A DNA stretch of 41,361 bases from positions 1 to 41,361 of the forward strand of contig JAGWBU010000017.1 of assembly GCA_021295735.1 (NCBI GenBank), given 5' to 3'. The translations under genes were made by a program, and so were the position numbers. Source of the stretch: Candidatus Poribacteria bacterium. Lineage in GTDB: Bacteria; Poribacteria; WGA-4E; WGA-3G. This document shows, one piece after another, positions 25,219 through 34,361 of this stretch. Below the pieces are notes generated by a model, which ran no database searches, was not told where the DNA came from, and was given only the letters and a program-made list of their open reading frames with translations. How positions within the stretch are numbered: the first letter of the stretch is position 1; each line of letters begins with the position of its first letter.

Positions 25219-26058
25219 ATGGATTTTCTATTTCTTATAACCGTTTTAGTCTATTTAGCAGCCAGTATTTTTCAGGCACTCTACCTTGCTATAGGGGAAA
25301 GAACTGAAACGCCGACTCTACGCCCAAAGATCGGCCTCATCGCATTCTGGGGAACGGTGCTTGGATTTGCCTTGCTAACACTTTTTATTATCCTCTGGTG
25401 GTCACGTCAAGGACATTTCCCGATGACGCACTGGACAGACTCAACAGCTTTTTTTGCATGGGCAATCACATTGATCTACCTGATTGTAGTTCGAATGACG
25501 CAATTACGTGCTATCGGTAGTTTTGTGATGCCCCTTGCATTCATTACAATCCTAATTTCTTACAGTTTTTCTCGAAATACATCACCGTTACCAGAAAATT
25601 TGAAAACCTATTGGTTAGTTCCTCACGTTACGCTCATTCTTCTTGCCTATGCTGCATTTATTACAGCCTTTGGGTTTGGGCTGCTGTACCTTATGGCAGA
25701 GAAAAGGATCCGTCAGAAGACAAGTGCACTTTTCCATAACCTTCTTCCGTCTCTCGGTGCTTCAGACGAACTCGGTCACCGATGTGCTATCCTTGGTGTG
25801 ATTTTGCTAACAATCGGTGTAATTGTCGGTGCGCTATGGACTCAGTATATCAATGAGTTAACTTGGAGATGGCTTGACGCAAAGGTCTTTTTCACCGTCG
25901 TGACATGGGTTATCTATGTTGTGCAAATTAGTATCCGTCAGTTGTGGGGATGGCGTGGCAGGAAAGCAGCATATTCGGAAATCATTGGTTTTGTTGCAGT
26001 CCTCTGTACGTATATTGGTGTGAATCTATTTTTAGACAGCGTGCACACATTCCGATAA
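25219..26058 (+). CDS. CcsA/CcsB/HemX-type cytochrome c assembly membrane protein
   Basis: The 279 residues form about eight hydrophobic segments, beginning DFLFLITVLVYLAASIFQALYLA. HWTDSTAFFAWA and the later ELTWRWLDAKVFFTVVTW stretch correspond to the conserved parts of the CcmC/CcsA/ResC family, which handles haem for cytochrome c maturation. In many bacteria a HemX-type member sits next to hemA, as here, where it is thought to influence HemA level or haem export. It follows the precorrin-2 dehydrogenase-like gene by 17 bp. The classic WWD motif is not intact, so HemX-like is more likely than a true CcsA. Confidence 0.85.
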   Translation: MDFLFLITVLVYLAASIFQALYLAIGERTETPTLRPKIGLIAFWGTVLGFALLTLFIILWWSRQGHFPMTHWTDSTAFFAWAITLIYLIVVRMTQLRAIGSFVMPLAFITILISYSFSRNTSPLPENLKTYWLVPHVTLILLAYAAFITAFGFGLLYLMAEKRIRQKTSALFHNLLPSLGASDELGHRCAILGVILLTIGVIVGALWTQYINELTWRWLDAKVFFTVVTWVIYVVQISIRQLWGWRGRKAAYSEIIGFVAVLCTYIGVNLFLDSVHTFR

Positions 26059-26093
26059 TATAAGGTAGTAAACACAACGGTGTAATGAACAGA

Positions 26094-26205
26094 GCTATTT
26101 AGTTTTCTATATTTACGTTAATTTGTTCTGGTCCTCTTCTGTAGGAGCGACCTCTTGGTCGCGACTTTTCGGCTAAAACAGATAAAATGCCTAAAACTAA
26201 ATAGC
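26094..26205 (+). mobile_element. MITE-like element with 13-bp terminal inverted repeats and internal hairpin
   Basis: GCTATTTAGTTTT (26094-26106) and AAAACTAAATAGC (26193-26205) are perfect inverted repeats bounding 112 bp. Inside is the short repeat CTGTAGGAGCGACC with stem GCGACC (26147-26152) and GGTCGC (26157-26162) around a TCTT loop. It contains no gene. It sits directly upstream of the hemA promoter. Confidence 0.55.
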
Positions 26206-26226
26206 CTCGTATAACGAATGCAAAAT

Positions 26227-26256
26227 TTGACATTTCATCCTAAATTGTGATATAAT
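26227..26256 (+). promoter_or_regulatory. Near-consensus sigma70 promoter of hemA-hemC-cobA/hemD
   Basis: TTGACA (26227-26232), an 18-bp spacer and TATAAT (26251-26256), 48 bp before the hemA ATG. This is the best promoter match in the window and suggests that the second half of the cluster has its own transcript. Confidence 0.75.
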
Positions 26257-26304
26257 TTATTAACTTTCGGACGTCGTGAGTATTAGTTTCCGTAGAGTCA
26301 AACC

Positions 26305-27606
26305 ATGAATCAGATTGTATCTATCGGAACAAGCCATCATATAGCCCCCGTTGAATTTAGAGAAAAACTGGCTTTTTCCGAAGAACAACTCATTGAATCT
26401 ATCCATCACCTTCGTGAATCATATCAGGTTGATGAGGCAGTAATTCTTTCTACCTGTAACCGCGTAGAGGTTTATGGTGTCGCCAATTCCGAGCGAACAG
26501 TCGAATCACCTATCAAAGTCCTGCTTGACTTTTTATCTGACTACCATCGAATTAGTGTGGATACACTCAAAAAATGGAGTTATCGCCACCATAACCTTGA
26601 TACCATTCTACATCTTTTCAGGGTTACATCCAGTCTTGACTCAATGGTCGTGGGTGAATCCCAAATTTTAAGTCAAGTCAAAGAAGCATTTGATTTTTCA
26701 CGTTCGGCAGGGGGTGCTGGCGTAATCCTGAACCGTCTTTTCGCGAAGGCATTCAGCGTTGGCAAACGTATACGTTCAGAGACCACGATTGCTACGGGAG
26801 CAGTCTCAATTAGTTATGCGGCGGTTGAACTTGCTAAAAAGATTTTCAATACTTTAGAAGACAAAACTGTAGCGATTATTGGCGCGGGGGAGATGAGCGA
26901 ACTGACAGCAAAGCATCTCGTAGCGAATGGTGTCTCCAGAGTGATAGTCGCTAATCGCACCTATGAACGTGCTGTTAAAATTGCCGAAAAATTTAAAGGT
27001 ATTCCAGTCGGTTATGAGGAAGACCTGAATTTTCTCATTGATGCTGATATCGTCATCAGTTCCACAGACGCCCCCCATTATCTCATTGAACGTAAACCTC
27101 TCGCTGAGATCATGAGAAAACGGAAGCATCGGTATATGTTTCTTATTGACATTGCTGTTCCACGCGATATTGAACCGGACGTCAGTAAAATTAACCACGC
27201 TTTTCTGTATAACATTGATGATTTAGAAGCTGTTGTTGCCTCTAATCTCAAAGATCGTCAGCAGGAGGCGGTTCGCGCGGAACAAATTGTCTCTGAAGAG
27301 GCGAAACAGTTTCATGACCAATTGCAAATCCTGGAAGTCAATCCCACCATTAAGGCACTTCATCAGCAGTTTCAGCAGATCGTCGAAACCGAACTTCAAG
27401 TCTGCTTCGATTGCACCGCATTGTCGGACACACAAGAGACAGCTGTTACATCTATGACACAGGCAATAGTCAAAAAACTTCTACATCATCCAGTAGAAAA
27501 TTTGCGCCACGCTGTCAACGATGGCAATGCTGATCATGGGCAGTATGTTCAGGCACTTCAAGAACTGTTCGCTTTAGATAATCAGAACGATAAGGAACAG
27601 GAATGA
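26305..27606 (+). CDS. hemA: Glutamyl-tRNA reductase
   Basis: HemA reduces glutamyl-tRNA(Glu) to glutamate 1-semialdehyde with NADPH, the committed step of C5 tetrapyrrole synthesis. The nucleophilic Cys is C51 in ILSTCNRVEVYG. The N-terminal GTSHHIAPVEFREKLAF and the central VVGESQILSQVKEAF are diagnostic, and AIIGAGEMSELTAKHL is the NADPH-binding loop. At 433 residues it is full length. Its TGA overlaps the hemC ATG, so the two are coupled. No strong Shine-Dalgarno is present despite the strong promoter. Confidence 0.98.
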   Translation: MNQIVSIGTSHHIAPVEFREKLAFSEEQLIESIHHLRESYQVDEAVILSTCNRVEVYGVANSERTVESPIKVLLDFLSDYHRISVDTLKKWSYRHHNLDTILHLFRVTSSLDSMVVGESQILSQVKEAFDFSRSAGGAGVILNRLFAKAFSVGKRIRSETTIATGAVSISYAAVELAKKIFNTLEDKTVAIIGAGEMSELTAKHLVANGVSRVIVANRTYERAVKIAEKFKGIPVGYEEDLNFLIDADIVISSTDAPHYLIERKPLAEIMRKRKHRYMFLIDIAVPRDIEPDVSKINHAFLYNIDDLEAVVASNLKDRQQEAVRAEQIVSEEAKQFHDQLQILEVNPTIKALHQQFQQIVETELQVCFDCTALSDTQETAVTSMTQAIVKKLLHHPVENLRHAVNDGNADHGQYVQALQELFALDNQNDKEQE

Positions 27607-28529
27607 GCAGCTCGGTTACAATTGGCACGCGTGGCAGCCAACTCGCCCTTTGGCAAGCATCCTTCGTCAAGCAGCAATTAGCACACCATTTCCCTGATGT
27701 TGAAGTTAATCTCAAAATCATTAAAACCACCGGTGACACTATCCAAAATCGCTCTTTGTTAGGATTAGGCAAAGGCGTTTTTACCAAAGAGATAGAAATC
27801 GCGTTGTTAAATGGTGAAATTGACATCGCTGTTCATAGTCTCAAAGACCTCCCGACAGAATTACCCGAAGGACTTTGCATAGCCGCCATCCCGAAGCGGG
27901 AAGACCCGCGTGATGTTCTTATTACGTCTACAGAATTCCCTTTAGAAGATCTGCTCAGCGGTGCGAAAATTGGCACCACGAGTCCACGGCGAAAGGCACA
28001 ACTCCTCCATATACGTCCAGATTTACAAGTCGTTGATGTCCGAGGCAACGTTGATACTCGGATCCGTAAACTTGAAGAGACCGATCTTGATGGAATTATC
28101 TTGGCTGCAGCGGGAATTAAACGTCTCCTAAAAGAAGAGGTGATAACACAATTTTTTGAAATAGAGGAGATGGTTCCAGCGGTTGGACAGGGTGCATTGG
28201 CAATTGAAGCGCGTGAGGGAGATAGGGACATTGAAAATCTGCTCGCGCCTCTGAATGACTTTACGACAGTAGCCGAGATTACAGCTGAAAGAACTGTGTT
28301 GGAAAGCCTTGGTGGCGGATGTCAGCTCCCGATAGGTGCTTATGCTGAGCATGTTGATGGTGAACTCTCACTTATTGGCACTGTGTGTCATCCTGAAGGA
28401 TGGGTGCGTATTGTGGAAAGAGCCACAGGAATGTTAGATGATGCCCAGCACTTAGGAAAAATCGTTGCCGAAGAATTGCGTAACAGTGGCGCAAATGAAC
28501 TATTGAAGGCACAATTAGATGTCGGATAA
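27603..28529 (+). CDS. hemC: Hydroxymethylbilane synthase (porphobilinogen deaminase)
   Basis: HemC polymerises four porphobilinogens to hydroxymethylbilane on a dipyrromethane cofactor. The cofactor-binding Cys is C240 (GGGCQLPIGAYAE) and the catalytic Asp is D82 (SLKDLPTELP). The N-terminal IGTRGSQLALWQA and central VRGNVDTRIRKL are family marks. Length 308 is normal. The start overlaps the hemA stop (ATGA at 27603-27606), and the next gene begins 9 bp after its stop. Confidence 0.98.
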   Translation: MSSSVTIGTRGSQLALWQASFVKQQLAHHFPDVEVNLKIIKTTGDTIQNRSLLGLGKGVFTKEIEIALLNGEIDIAVHSLKDLPTELPEGLCIAAIPKREDPRDVLITSTEFPLEDLLSGAKIGTTSPRRKAQLLHIRPDLQVVDVRGNVDTRIRKLEETDLDGIILAAAGIKRLLKEEVITQFFEIEEMVPAVGQGALAIEAREGDRDIENLLAPLNDFTTVAEITAERTVLESLGGGCQLPIGAYAEHVDGELSLIGTVCHPEGWVRIVERATGMLDDAQHLGKIVAEELRNSGANELLKAQLDVG

Positions 28530-28537
28530 ATTTATCT

Positions 28538-30061
28538 ATGAAAACAATACATAACGGGATTGTTTACATCGTAGGCGCAGGTCCTGGCGATAAAAAACTT
28601 ATTACCCTAAGGGGCGTGGAATGCCTTCAGCAAGCCGATGTTGTCATTTACGATCTGCTGCTGAACGATGGGTTGTTAGAACATTGCCCCGCACATACCG
28701 AAAAAATCCGAGCGCCCGATCCGAGAATACGTACTAACCGTCAAACCGAACTTAATCAATTGCTTGTCCAGCATGCTATAGCCGGTAAAATTGTTGTGCG
28801 TCTTAAAGGCGGTGATCCTTATATCTTCGGGCGAGGAGGCGAGGAAGCGATGGCACTTGTTGAAGCAGGAATTCCGTTTGAAGTTGTCCCCGGTGTTACC
28901 TCTGCTATTGCTGCTTCTGCCTACGCCGGAATTCCGGTTACGCATCGTGATTATGCCTCATCGGTTGCTTTTGTGACAGGTCATTCCGCTGCATTGCATC
29001 CCGATTCAAATATTAATTGGGAACAACTTGCTACTGCGGTAGATACACTTGTTGTCTACATGGGAGTAGCACATCTCCCACAGATTGTGGAACGATTGAT
29101 ACTGCACGGCAGAGATCAGCACACTCCTGTGAGTTTGGTACGTTTCGGAACGACTCCCCAACAATTTGTTGCCCAAGGCACGCTTGCAGATATTGTAGAA
29201 AAAGTAGAAGCAGCCCAACTGAAAAGTCCTGCGATTATCGTTGTAGGAGAGGTGAACCGACTGCGGGAACAACTCCGATGGTTTGACACGAAACCTCTTT
29301 TCGGAAAACGTATACTTGTTACACGTGCCCGCTCGCAGACAAGCGAATTTGCTGACTTTCTGGAAGCAAACGGCGCAGAAGTCATTCAATTTCCCACCAT
29401 AGAGATTCGTCCACTTGAAATTGATAGTGCGGACATTCCCACGCCAGAGAAATATGATTGGATTATTTTTACAAGTGTCAATGCTGTTGAGATATACTAT
29501 GCGCACTTACGAGAAAAAGGGAAGGATACGAGAGTTTTCGGTGGGTGCAGCATCTGTGCAGTTGGACCGAAAACGGTAGAAGCACTAAACAGCATCGGTA
29601 TTTATCCCGATTTCGTGCCATCACATGCCAGCGGACGAGTTGTCGCAACAGAGATAGAAGTCGTGCAAGGAAAGAAAATCCTGCTACCGCGTGCGAAAAT
29701 CGCCACCACGGACCTTCCTGACATCTTGCGCGAGAGAGCTGCACACGTTGACGATGTTCCACTTTACGATACCGTCAAAGTAGCAAGTGAAAACCGAGAT
29801 ACTATTAAAAAAGACCTTTTAGAAGGTAGAATTGACTTTGTTACGTTTACAAGTTCTTCAACCGTTACCAACTTTCTTGAGATGTTTCCATCGCACACAG
29901 CTAAGGATTTGTTGGCAAATGTTCGTGTGGCAGTGATCGGTCCAACAACAGCAGCAACTGCGACGGAACACGGTGCGCGCGTTGATGTGGTAGCGAAGGA
30001 GGCAACCATAGAGAGCCTAACAGAAGCAATTATTGCAGAATATTCAAATCTATCGGAATAG
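28538..30061 (+). CDS. Uroporphyrinogen-III C-methyltransferase / uroporphyrinogen-III synthase fusion (CobA-HemD)
   Basis: Residues 1-245 are a SAM-dependent SUMT: YIVGAGPGDKKLITLRG at the start, VRLKGGDPYIFGRGGEEA, and VPGVTSAIAASAYAGIPVTHR. It makes precorrin-2 for sirohaem or cobalamin. Residues about 255-507 are a HemD synthase: KRILVTRARSQTSEFADFL, DWIIFTSVNAVEIYY, and FVTFTSSSTVTNFLEMF. HemD closes hydroxymethylbilane to uroporphyrinogen III. Such fusions are known in clostridia and other bacteria. It ends the cluster and converges with the WD40-cohesin gene across 33 bp. Confidence 0.95.
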   Translation: MKTIHNGIVYIVGAGPGDKKLITLRGVECLQQADVVIYDLLLNDGLLEHCPAHTEKIRAPDPRIRTNRQTELNQLLVQHAIAGKIVVRLKGGDPYIFGRGGEEAMALVEAGIPFEVVPGVTSAIAASAYAGIPVTHRDYASSVAFVTGHSAALHPDSNINWEQLATAVDTLVVYMGVAHLPQIVERLILHGRDQHTPVSLVRFGTTPQQFVAQGTLADIVEKVEAAQLKSPAIIVVGEVNRLREQLRWFDTKPLFGKRILVTRARSQTSEFADFLEANGAEVIQFPTIEIRPLEIDSADIPTPEKYDWIIFTSVNAVEIYYAHLREKGKDTRVFGGCSICAVGPKTVEALNSIGIYPDFVPSHASGRVVATEIEVVQGKKILLPRAKIATTDLPDILRERAAHVDDVPLYDTVKVASENRDTIKKDLLEGRIDFVTFTSSSTVTNFLEMFPSHTAKDLLANVRVAVIGPTTAATATEHGARVDVVAKEATIESLTEAIIAEYSNLSE

Positions 30062-30094
30062 GAATAGGTAATATCTGTCTTGTCCAAAGAAAGT

Positions 30095-32446
30095 TTATCT
30101 TCCTACTTGAGCACCTTTAATTCTCGGACTTAATAGAAACCCATCCGTATCTACCAGACTGACATTGGATAACCGTAAGTTTGAAGCTTTGACTACAATC
30201 ACTTCAAAAGTAAGCGTTGCAAGCGTGCCATTTCCCTTACTACTACCCACACTGGACTTTGCTGATAACTTCACAGTATTTGCTGTTACAACTGGTTTGG
30301 CTGCAATTGAACCAGTAGACAGATAGTCGCCGATGTCACTCTTAATGTAGCGGAGGGCAGTGTCATCATACGTAACGGTGGCACGAAAACCTGACACAGA
30401 AACTCCATCAACAATATCAAGTGTTAATGTGAACTGTTTTCCAATATCAGGTGAATGAACGACATCTGGGGCGATACGTACCGTTGCTTCTGCATTGGTA
30501 GGCGGCGGGAGTTTCCACAACAATACTGTCCCGTCCCAACTACCGCTCGCAAGGATTTTACCATTTGGAGAGAAAGATAAACTTGTAATATAGTGTGGGT
30601 CTCCTGCCAAAAGTGTCTTTTTGTGTCTTCCTGTAGAGGCGTTCCACAAACGAATCGCACCGTGCACATCACCAACCGCGAGGGTTTTACCATCAGGACT
30701 AAAAGACATGCCTCTATCAATTCTTGCATGTCCTGTAAGTGTTTTTTTGAGTTGCCAGGTAGATGGATGCCATAAATACACCACACCTCCATAGCTGGCA
30801 GCGAGAGTTTTTCCATCCGGACTGAAAGAAACACTTCTTGTCCAATACCCAATATTTCCTAAAAGCGTTTTTTTGAGTTCACCCGTTGTAACGTCCCATA
30901 TACGTACAGAACCATCATTACCGCCGCTTGCAAGCATAAGGTTATCAGGACTAAACGATACACTCATCACAGTACGTGTATGCCCTTTCAACACATTGTT
31001 AAGTTGTCCTGTAGCAGTATCCCATAGTATACAGTCATCTCTACTTCCACTCGCAATTGTGTTGCCATCGGAACTAAACAATACACAATTGATATAACCG
31101 TATTCGCCAACTGTAAGTATCTTTTTCAGATTTCCTGTTATTGCATTCCAAAGGTAAATCTTGTTAGATTCATCCCCACTCACAATTGTTGAACCGTCTG
31201 GACTGAAACCCACACATTTAACATTGAGATGGTGTCCTGTGAGTGTGTGTTTTAGTGTATGGGTAAGCGGGTCCCATAAGCTCACAAAATGGTCTTCCCG
31301 AGAGCTAACAAGTGTTTTTTCATCTGGACTAAAAGATAGACTCGTGATACTTTCTGTATGTCCTGACATGAGTATTTTTTTGAGATTTCCCGTGGATACA
31401 TTCCATAGGCGTACCGTTCCATCAGCACTGCCAGATGTGATCGTTTTGCCATCTCGGCTGAAAACTACACTTTCAACACTGCTGGTATGTCCAGTGAGTG
31501 TTTGTTTGTGGTGACCTGTTGCAACATCCCACAAGTGTAAAGTAGAATCCCCAGAACGATTGCTAGTGCTAGCACGATTTGAATATCCAACTGCACTAAC
31601 AAGTATTTTTCCGTCTGGACTGAATGCTACGCAATTGGCATTGCGGCGCTTATGTCCTACGAGTGTTTTTTTGAGTTTGCCAGTGCCAACATCCCAAAGA
31701 CGGACTTCAGGATATGGTGAACCGGTGAATCCTCCTGTACTTGCTAATGTTTTTCCATTTGGACTAAAGGATAGACTGGTGATGCCACTTGGTGGATGTC
31801 CTTCAAGTGTTTTCTCCAGTTTTGTTGTGGCAACATCCCATAAACAGATCGTAGCATCTTCATGAAATCCTCCAGCACCACTTGCAAGGATTTTGCCATC
31901 AGGGCTGAACGCGAGACTTGTAACTTCCACTGTATGTTCTGTAAGAACTTTTTTTAGTTTTCCCGAAGCGGAATCCCATAAATATACTAAACCAGCAATG
32001 CTTCCATTGGCACTACCACAAGCGATTATCCGCCCATCAGGACTGAACACAACGCTTGAAACAGTGCTCAAAGGTTCTTGGAATACTCTTTTGAGTTGTC
32101 CCGTGTTGGCATCCCACAAGCGAACCTCTCCTAAGCTACCACCAGCAATTATCTGTCCATCAGGACTGTATGCCACACACAGAACTTCATCTCGTTGTCC
32201 AGTGATTAGGTCCAGTTCTTTACCTGTCTCCGCGTCATAAATCCAAATGCCGATAGAACTCGCTACCGCAAGGCGACTGCCATCCGGCGAATATTGAATG
32301 TCCTGCAATTTGCCTTTGCCGAGACGTGCTATAGCATCTTCAGGTAACTTCCATTGCGTGTAGTCTTGGGCGAATCCGGTTTGTGGCCCCAGTGTTGAGA
32401 CGAAGATAAATATTGATGCGAAAAAAAGGATTGTGCGTATTCTCAT
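30095..32446 (-). CDS. Secreted double WD40-propeller protein with C-terminal cohesin domain
   Basis: About 783 residues. I choose the ATG at 32446 because it begins a good signal peptide (MRIRTILFFASIFIFVSTLG) ending near GFAQ; in-frame ATGs at 32461 and 32476 would put polar residues before it. Fourteen WD40 repeats can be counted (FSPDGK...LWD units), exactly two seven-bladed propellers. The last 130 residues look like a type I cohesin: VRIAPDVVHSPDIGKQFTL, then SVSGFRATVTYDDTALRYI and GTLATLTFEV. It should bind dockerin-bearing proteins outside the cell. It follows the SUMF1 lipoprotein by 19 bp in one unit. Confidence 0.88.
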   Translation of the reverse strand: MRIRTILFFASIFIFVSTLGPQTGFAQDYTQWKLPEDAIARLGKGKLQDIQYSPDGSRLAVASSIGIWIYDAETGKELDLITGQRDEVLCVAYSPDGQIIAGGSLGEVRLWDANTGQLKRVFQEPLSTVSSVVFSPDGRIIACGSANGSIAGLVYLWDSASGKLKKVLTEHTVEVTSLAFSPDGKILASGAGGFHEDATICLWDVATTKLEKTLEGHPPSGITSLSFSPNGKTLASTGGFTGSPYPEVRLWDVGTGKLKKTLVGHKRRNANCVAFSPDGKILVSAVGYSNRASTSNRSGDSTLHLWDVATGHHKQTLTGHTSSVESVVFSRDGKTITSGSADGTVRLWNVSTGNLKKILMSGHTESITSLSFSPDEKTLVSSREDHFVSLWDPLTHTLKHTLTGHHLNVKCVGFSPDGSTIVSGDESNKIYLWNAITGNLKKILTVGEYGYINCVLFSSDGNTIASGSRDDCILWDTATGQLNNVLKGHTRTVMSVSFSPDNLMLASGGNDGSVRIWDVTTGELKKTLLGNIGYWTRSVSFSPDGKTLAASYGGVVYLWHPSTWQLKKTLTGHARIDRGMSFSPDGKTLAVGDVHGAIRLWNASTGRHKKTLLAGDPHYITSLSFSPNGKILASGSWDGTVLLWKLPPPTNAEATVRIAPDVVHSPDIGKQFTLTLDIVDGVSVSGFRATVTYDDTALRYIKSDIGDYLSTGSIAAKPVVTANTVKLSAKSSVGSSKGNGTLATLTFEVIVVKASNLRLSNVSLVDTDGFLLSPRIKGAQVGR

Positions 32447-32465
32447 TATATAGACATCCATGCTA

Positions 32466-34280
32466 CTATTCAACATCTTTCACACAACGGAACCCGACAA
32501 AGCTGCCGCGAAAAGATGGAGAACCTTTGAAACGCGTAGCGACTTGCACGTCATGTGAAGTACTAAACCAAGAACCACCACGCAACACCCGCTCCGTTTT
32601 AATGTCCATAGAATTACTTATCAGATATGTTATACTTTCACCAACAACTGGATTTTTACGTGGTGGATTCGAATATGCGTTACTCTGAAATTCATCAAGG
32701 CACCACTCCCACACATTTCCAGCCATATCGTGCAAACCGTATCCATTTGCTGGAAAACTACCGACAGGTGCAGCGTATTCATAACCGTCTGCTGAACCAC
32801 CAAAATTACATTTTTCAGCATCCGGAGCTGTGTTTCCCCAGACGTACTTCTTACTGATTAAATTTCCGCCGCGCGTTGCCTTTTCCCATTCCGCTTCAGT
32901 CGGCAACCGCTTGCCTATCCACGCCGCATAAGCCATGGCATCGTGCCAACTTACACCGACAACAGGGTGATCATCGGTAGGTGAATATGTGAAAACATTA
33001 TCCCAATCAAGTGGATGATGCCCCGTTTCGCGAATAAACCGGCGATACTGTCCAATAGTCACCTCGTGTTTATCGATGTAAAACGCATCAACATAGACGG
33101 GGTGCATCGGTTGCTCGCTATTATCTGCTTCAGCATCTTTGCTTCCCATTTGAAATTCACCTGCAGGAATTAGAACCATGTCTTCTGGTTGGAGTTCCGC
33201 AATTGCTCCTTCAGGTATTTTGACAGTATAAGTTAATGTATGTGTCCCTGTCATCCAATCTATTTTTAATATGAGATCCTTTGATCTGAAGGGGCCAGTA
33301 ATCGTAACAGTATTATTCGCAGAAGATGTAATACGACCACGGTTTGCTTTGATTTCACCCGGTGGACCATCAAATGTAATGGAGAGTATTGCGTCCGACT
33401 GTATTGTGATTCCGCTTGGTGGATTCACAGAAACAAACTTGACTGTATCAGGTTCAACTTTTTCTTCGTCCAGATTTATCGGTTTCACACAGCGGAACCC
33501 TGTGAGATTTGTTCCGATAGCGGCAAATTCACTGCCTGACCGCCCAGCAACCCGTCCGCTTTTATTGGACATATTGAGGTAAGAACCACCTCGCAAGACA
33601 CGTGAAATCATGATATTCGCGGAAAGTGTTCCGTCAGTCATATAAACTTCGCCCGCGATTGGGTTGTCTTTTGGAGAATTCTCGTAGAAAGTGACCTGAT
33701 ATGCATCAAGGCACCATTCTTGTACATTCCCTGCCATATCATGCAAACCGTAGCCGTTTGCTGGAAAACTACCGACAGGAGCTGTGAATTCATAGCCATC
33801 TTCCGTCCCATTCAAATTAGCTTGAGTTCCATTAGGAGTAGTATCGCCCCACGAATACTTTTTACCGACCAAGCCTCCACGTGCTGCCTTTTCCCATTCT
33901 GCCTCAGTTGGTAGCCGTTTACCTGCCCATTCTGCGTAAGCCACTGCATCGTACCATGTCACGTTAGCTATGGGATGTTCATCAGTAGGCGAATATTTTG
34001 CAATCGCATCCCAATCAGGTGCATCATGCCCAGTTTTCTTAATGAATTGCTTATATTCGCCTACCGTTATCTCGTATTTGTCAATGTAAAACGCATCTAC
34101 ATACACGCGGTGCAAGGGCTGCTCGTCTCCATCTGCTTCCGCACCAATGCTTCCCATTCGGAATTCACCTGCGGGAATAAGTGCCATTCCCTCAAGCACA
34201 TCGCGCTGCGGTTCACAAGCAATGAGAATTGAGAGAAGACATACCATCACCAAATATAAAAGGTTACGCTTGTTATTCAT
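32466..34280 (-). CDS. Lipoprotein with two SUMF1 (formylglycine-generating-enzyme-like) domains
   Basis: 604 residues. The lipobox ILIAC puts the acylated Cys at 22. SUMF1 domain 1 spans about 31-271 (MALIPAGEFRMGS ... LHDMAGNVQEWCLDAY ... RVLRGGSY ... GFRCVK). An Ig-like linker of about 90 residues follows, then domain 2 at about 370-602 (MVLIPAGEFQMGS ... LHDMAGNVWEWCLDEF ... RVLRGGSW ... GFRCVK). The paired active-site cysteines of true sulfatase-activating FGE are not evident, so a binding or scaffold role is more likely than formylglycine formation. AAAGGG precedes the ATG. It is the first gene of a unit with the WD40-cohesin protein. Confidence 0.88.
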   Translation of the reverse strand: MNNKRNLLYLVMVCLLSILIACEPQRDVLEGMALIPAGEFRMGSIGAEADGDEQPLHRVYVDAFYIDKYEITVGEYKQFIKKTGHDAPDWDAIAKYSPTDEHPIANVTWYDAVAYAEWAGKRLPTEAEWEKAARGGLVGKKYSWGDTTPNGTQANLNGTEDGYEFTAPVGSFPANGYGLHDMAGNVQEWCLDAYQVTFYENSPKDNPIAGEVYMTDGTLSANIMISRVLRGGSYLNMSNKSGRVAGRSGSEFAAIGTNLTGFRCVKPINLDEEKVEPDTVKFVSVNPPSGITIQSDAILSITFDGPPGEIKANRGRITSSANNTVTITGPFRSKDLILKIDWMTGTHTLTYTVKIPEGAIAELQPEDMVLIPAGEFQMGSKDAEADNSEQPMHPVYVDAFYIDKHEVTIGQYRRFIRETGHHPLDWDNVFTYSPTDDHPVVGVSWHDAMAYAAWIGKRLPTEAEWEKATRGGNLISKKYVWGNTAPDAEKCNFGGSADGYEYAAPVGSFPANGYGLHDMAGNVWEWCLDEFQSNAYSNPPRKNPVVGESITYLISNSMDIKTERVLRGGSWFSTSHDVQVATRFKGSPSFRGSFVGFRCVKDVE

Positions 34281-34361
34281 AACATGTTTCCCTTTGCAAT
34301 AGTGATTGGTAACGTAATTCGTGCTCTTATATGGGTAAAACTATTTTTCAACAAATTGTCA

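Noticed and set aside
31161-32240. Plus-strand open frames with repeated LPSGLN/TLLVCPVS-type patterns
   Set aside because: They are mirror frames of the minus-strand WD40 repeats, which explains their regular pattern.
30095-32446. CRISPR-like periodicity in the DNA
   Set aside because: The period comes from coding WD40 repeats with diverged bases; no identical repeats with unique spacers.
32466-34280. True formylglycine-generating sulfatase activator
   Set aside because: The cysteine pair needed for catalysis is not evident and no sulfatase is nearby; kept as SUMF1-domain protein only.
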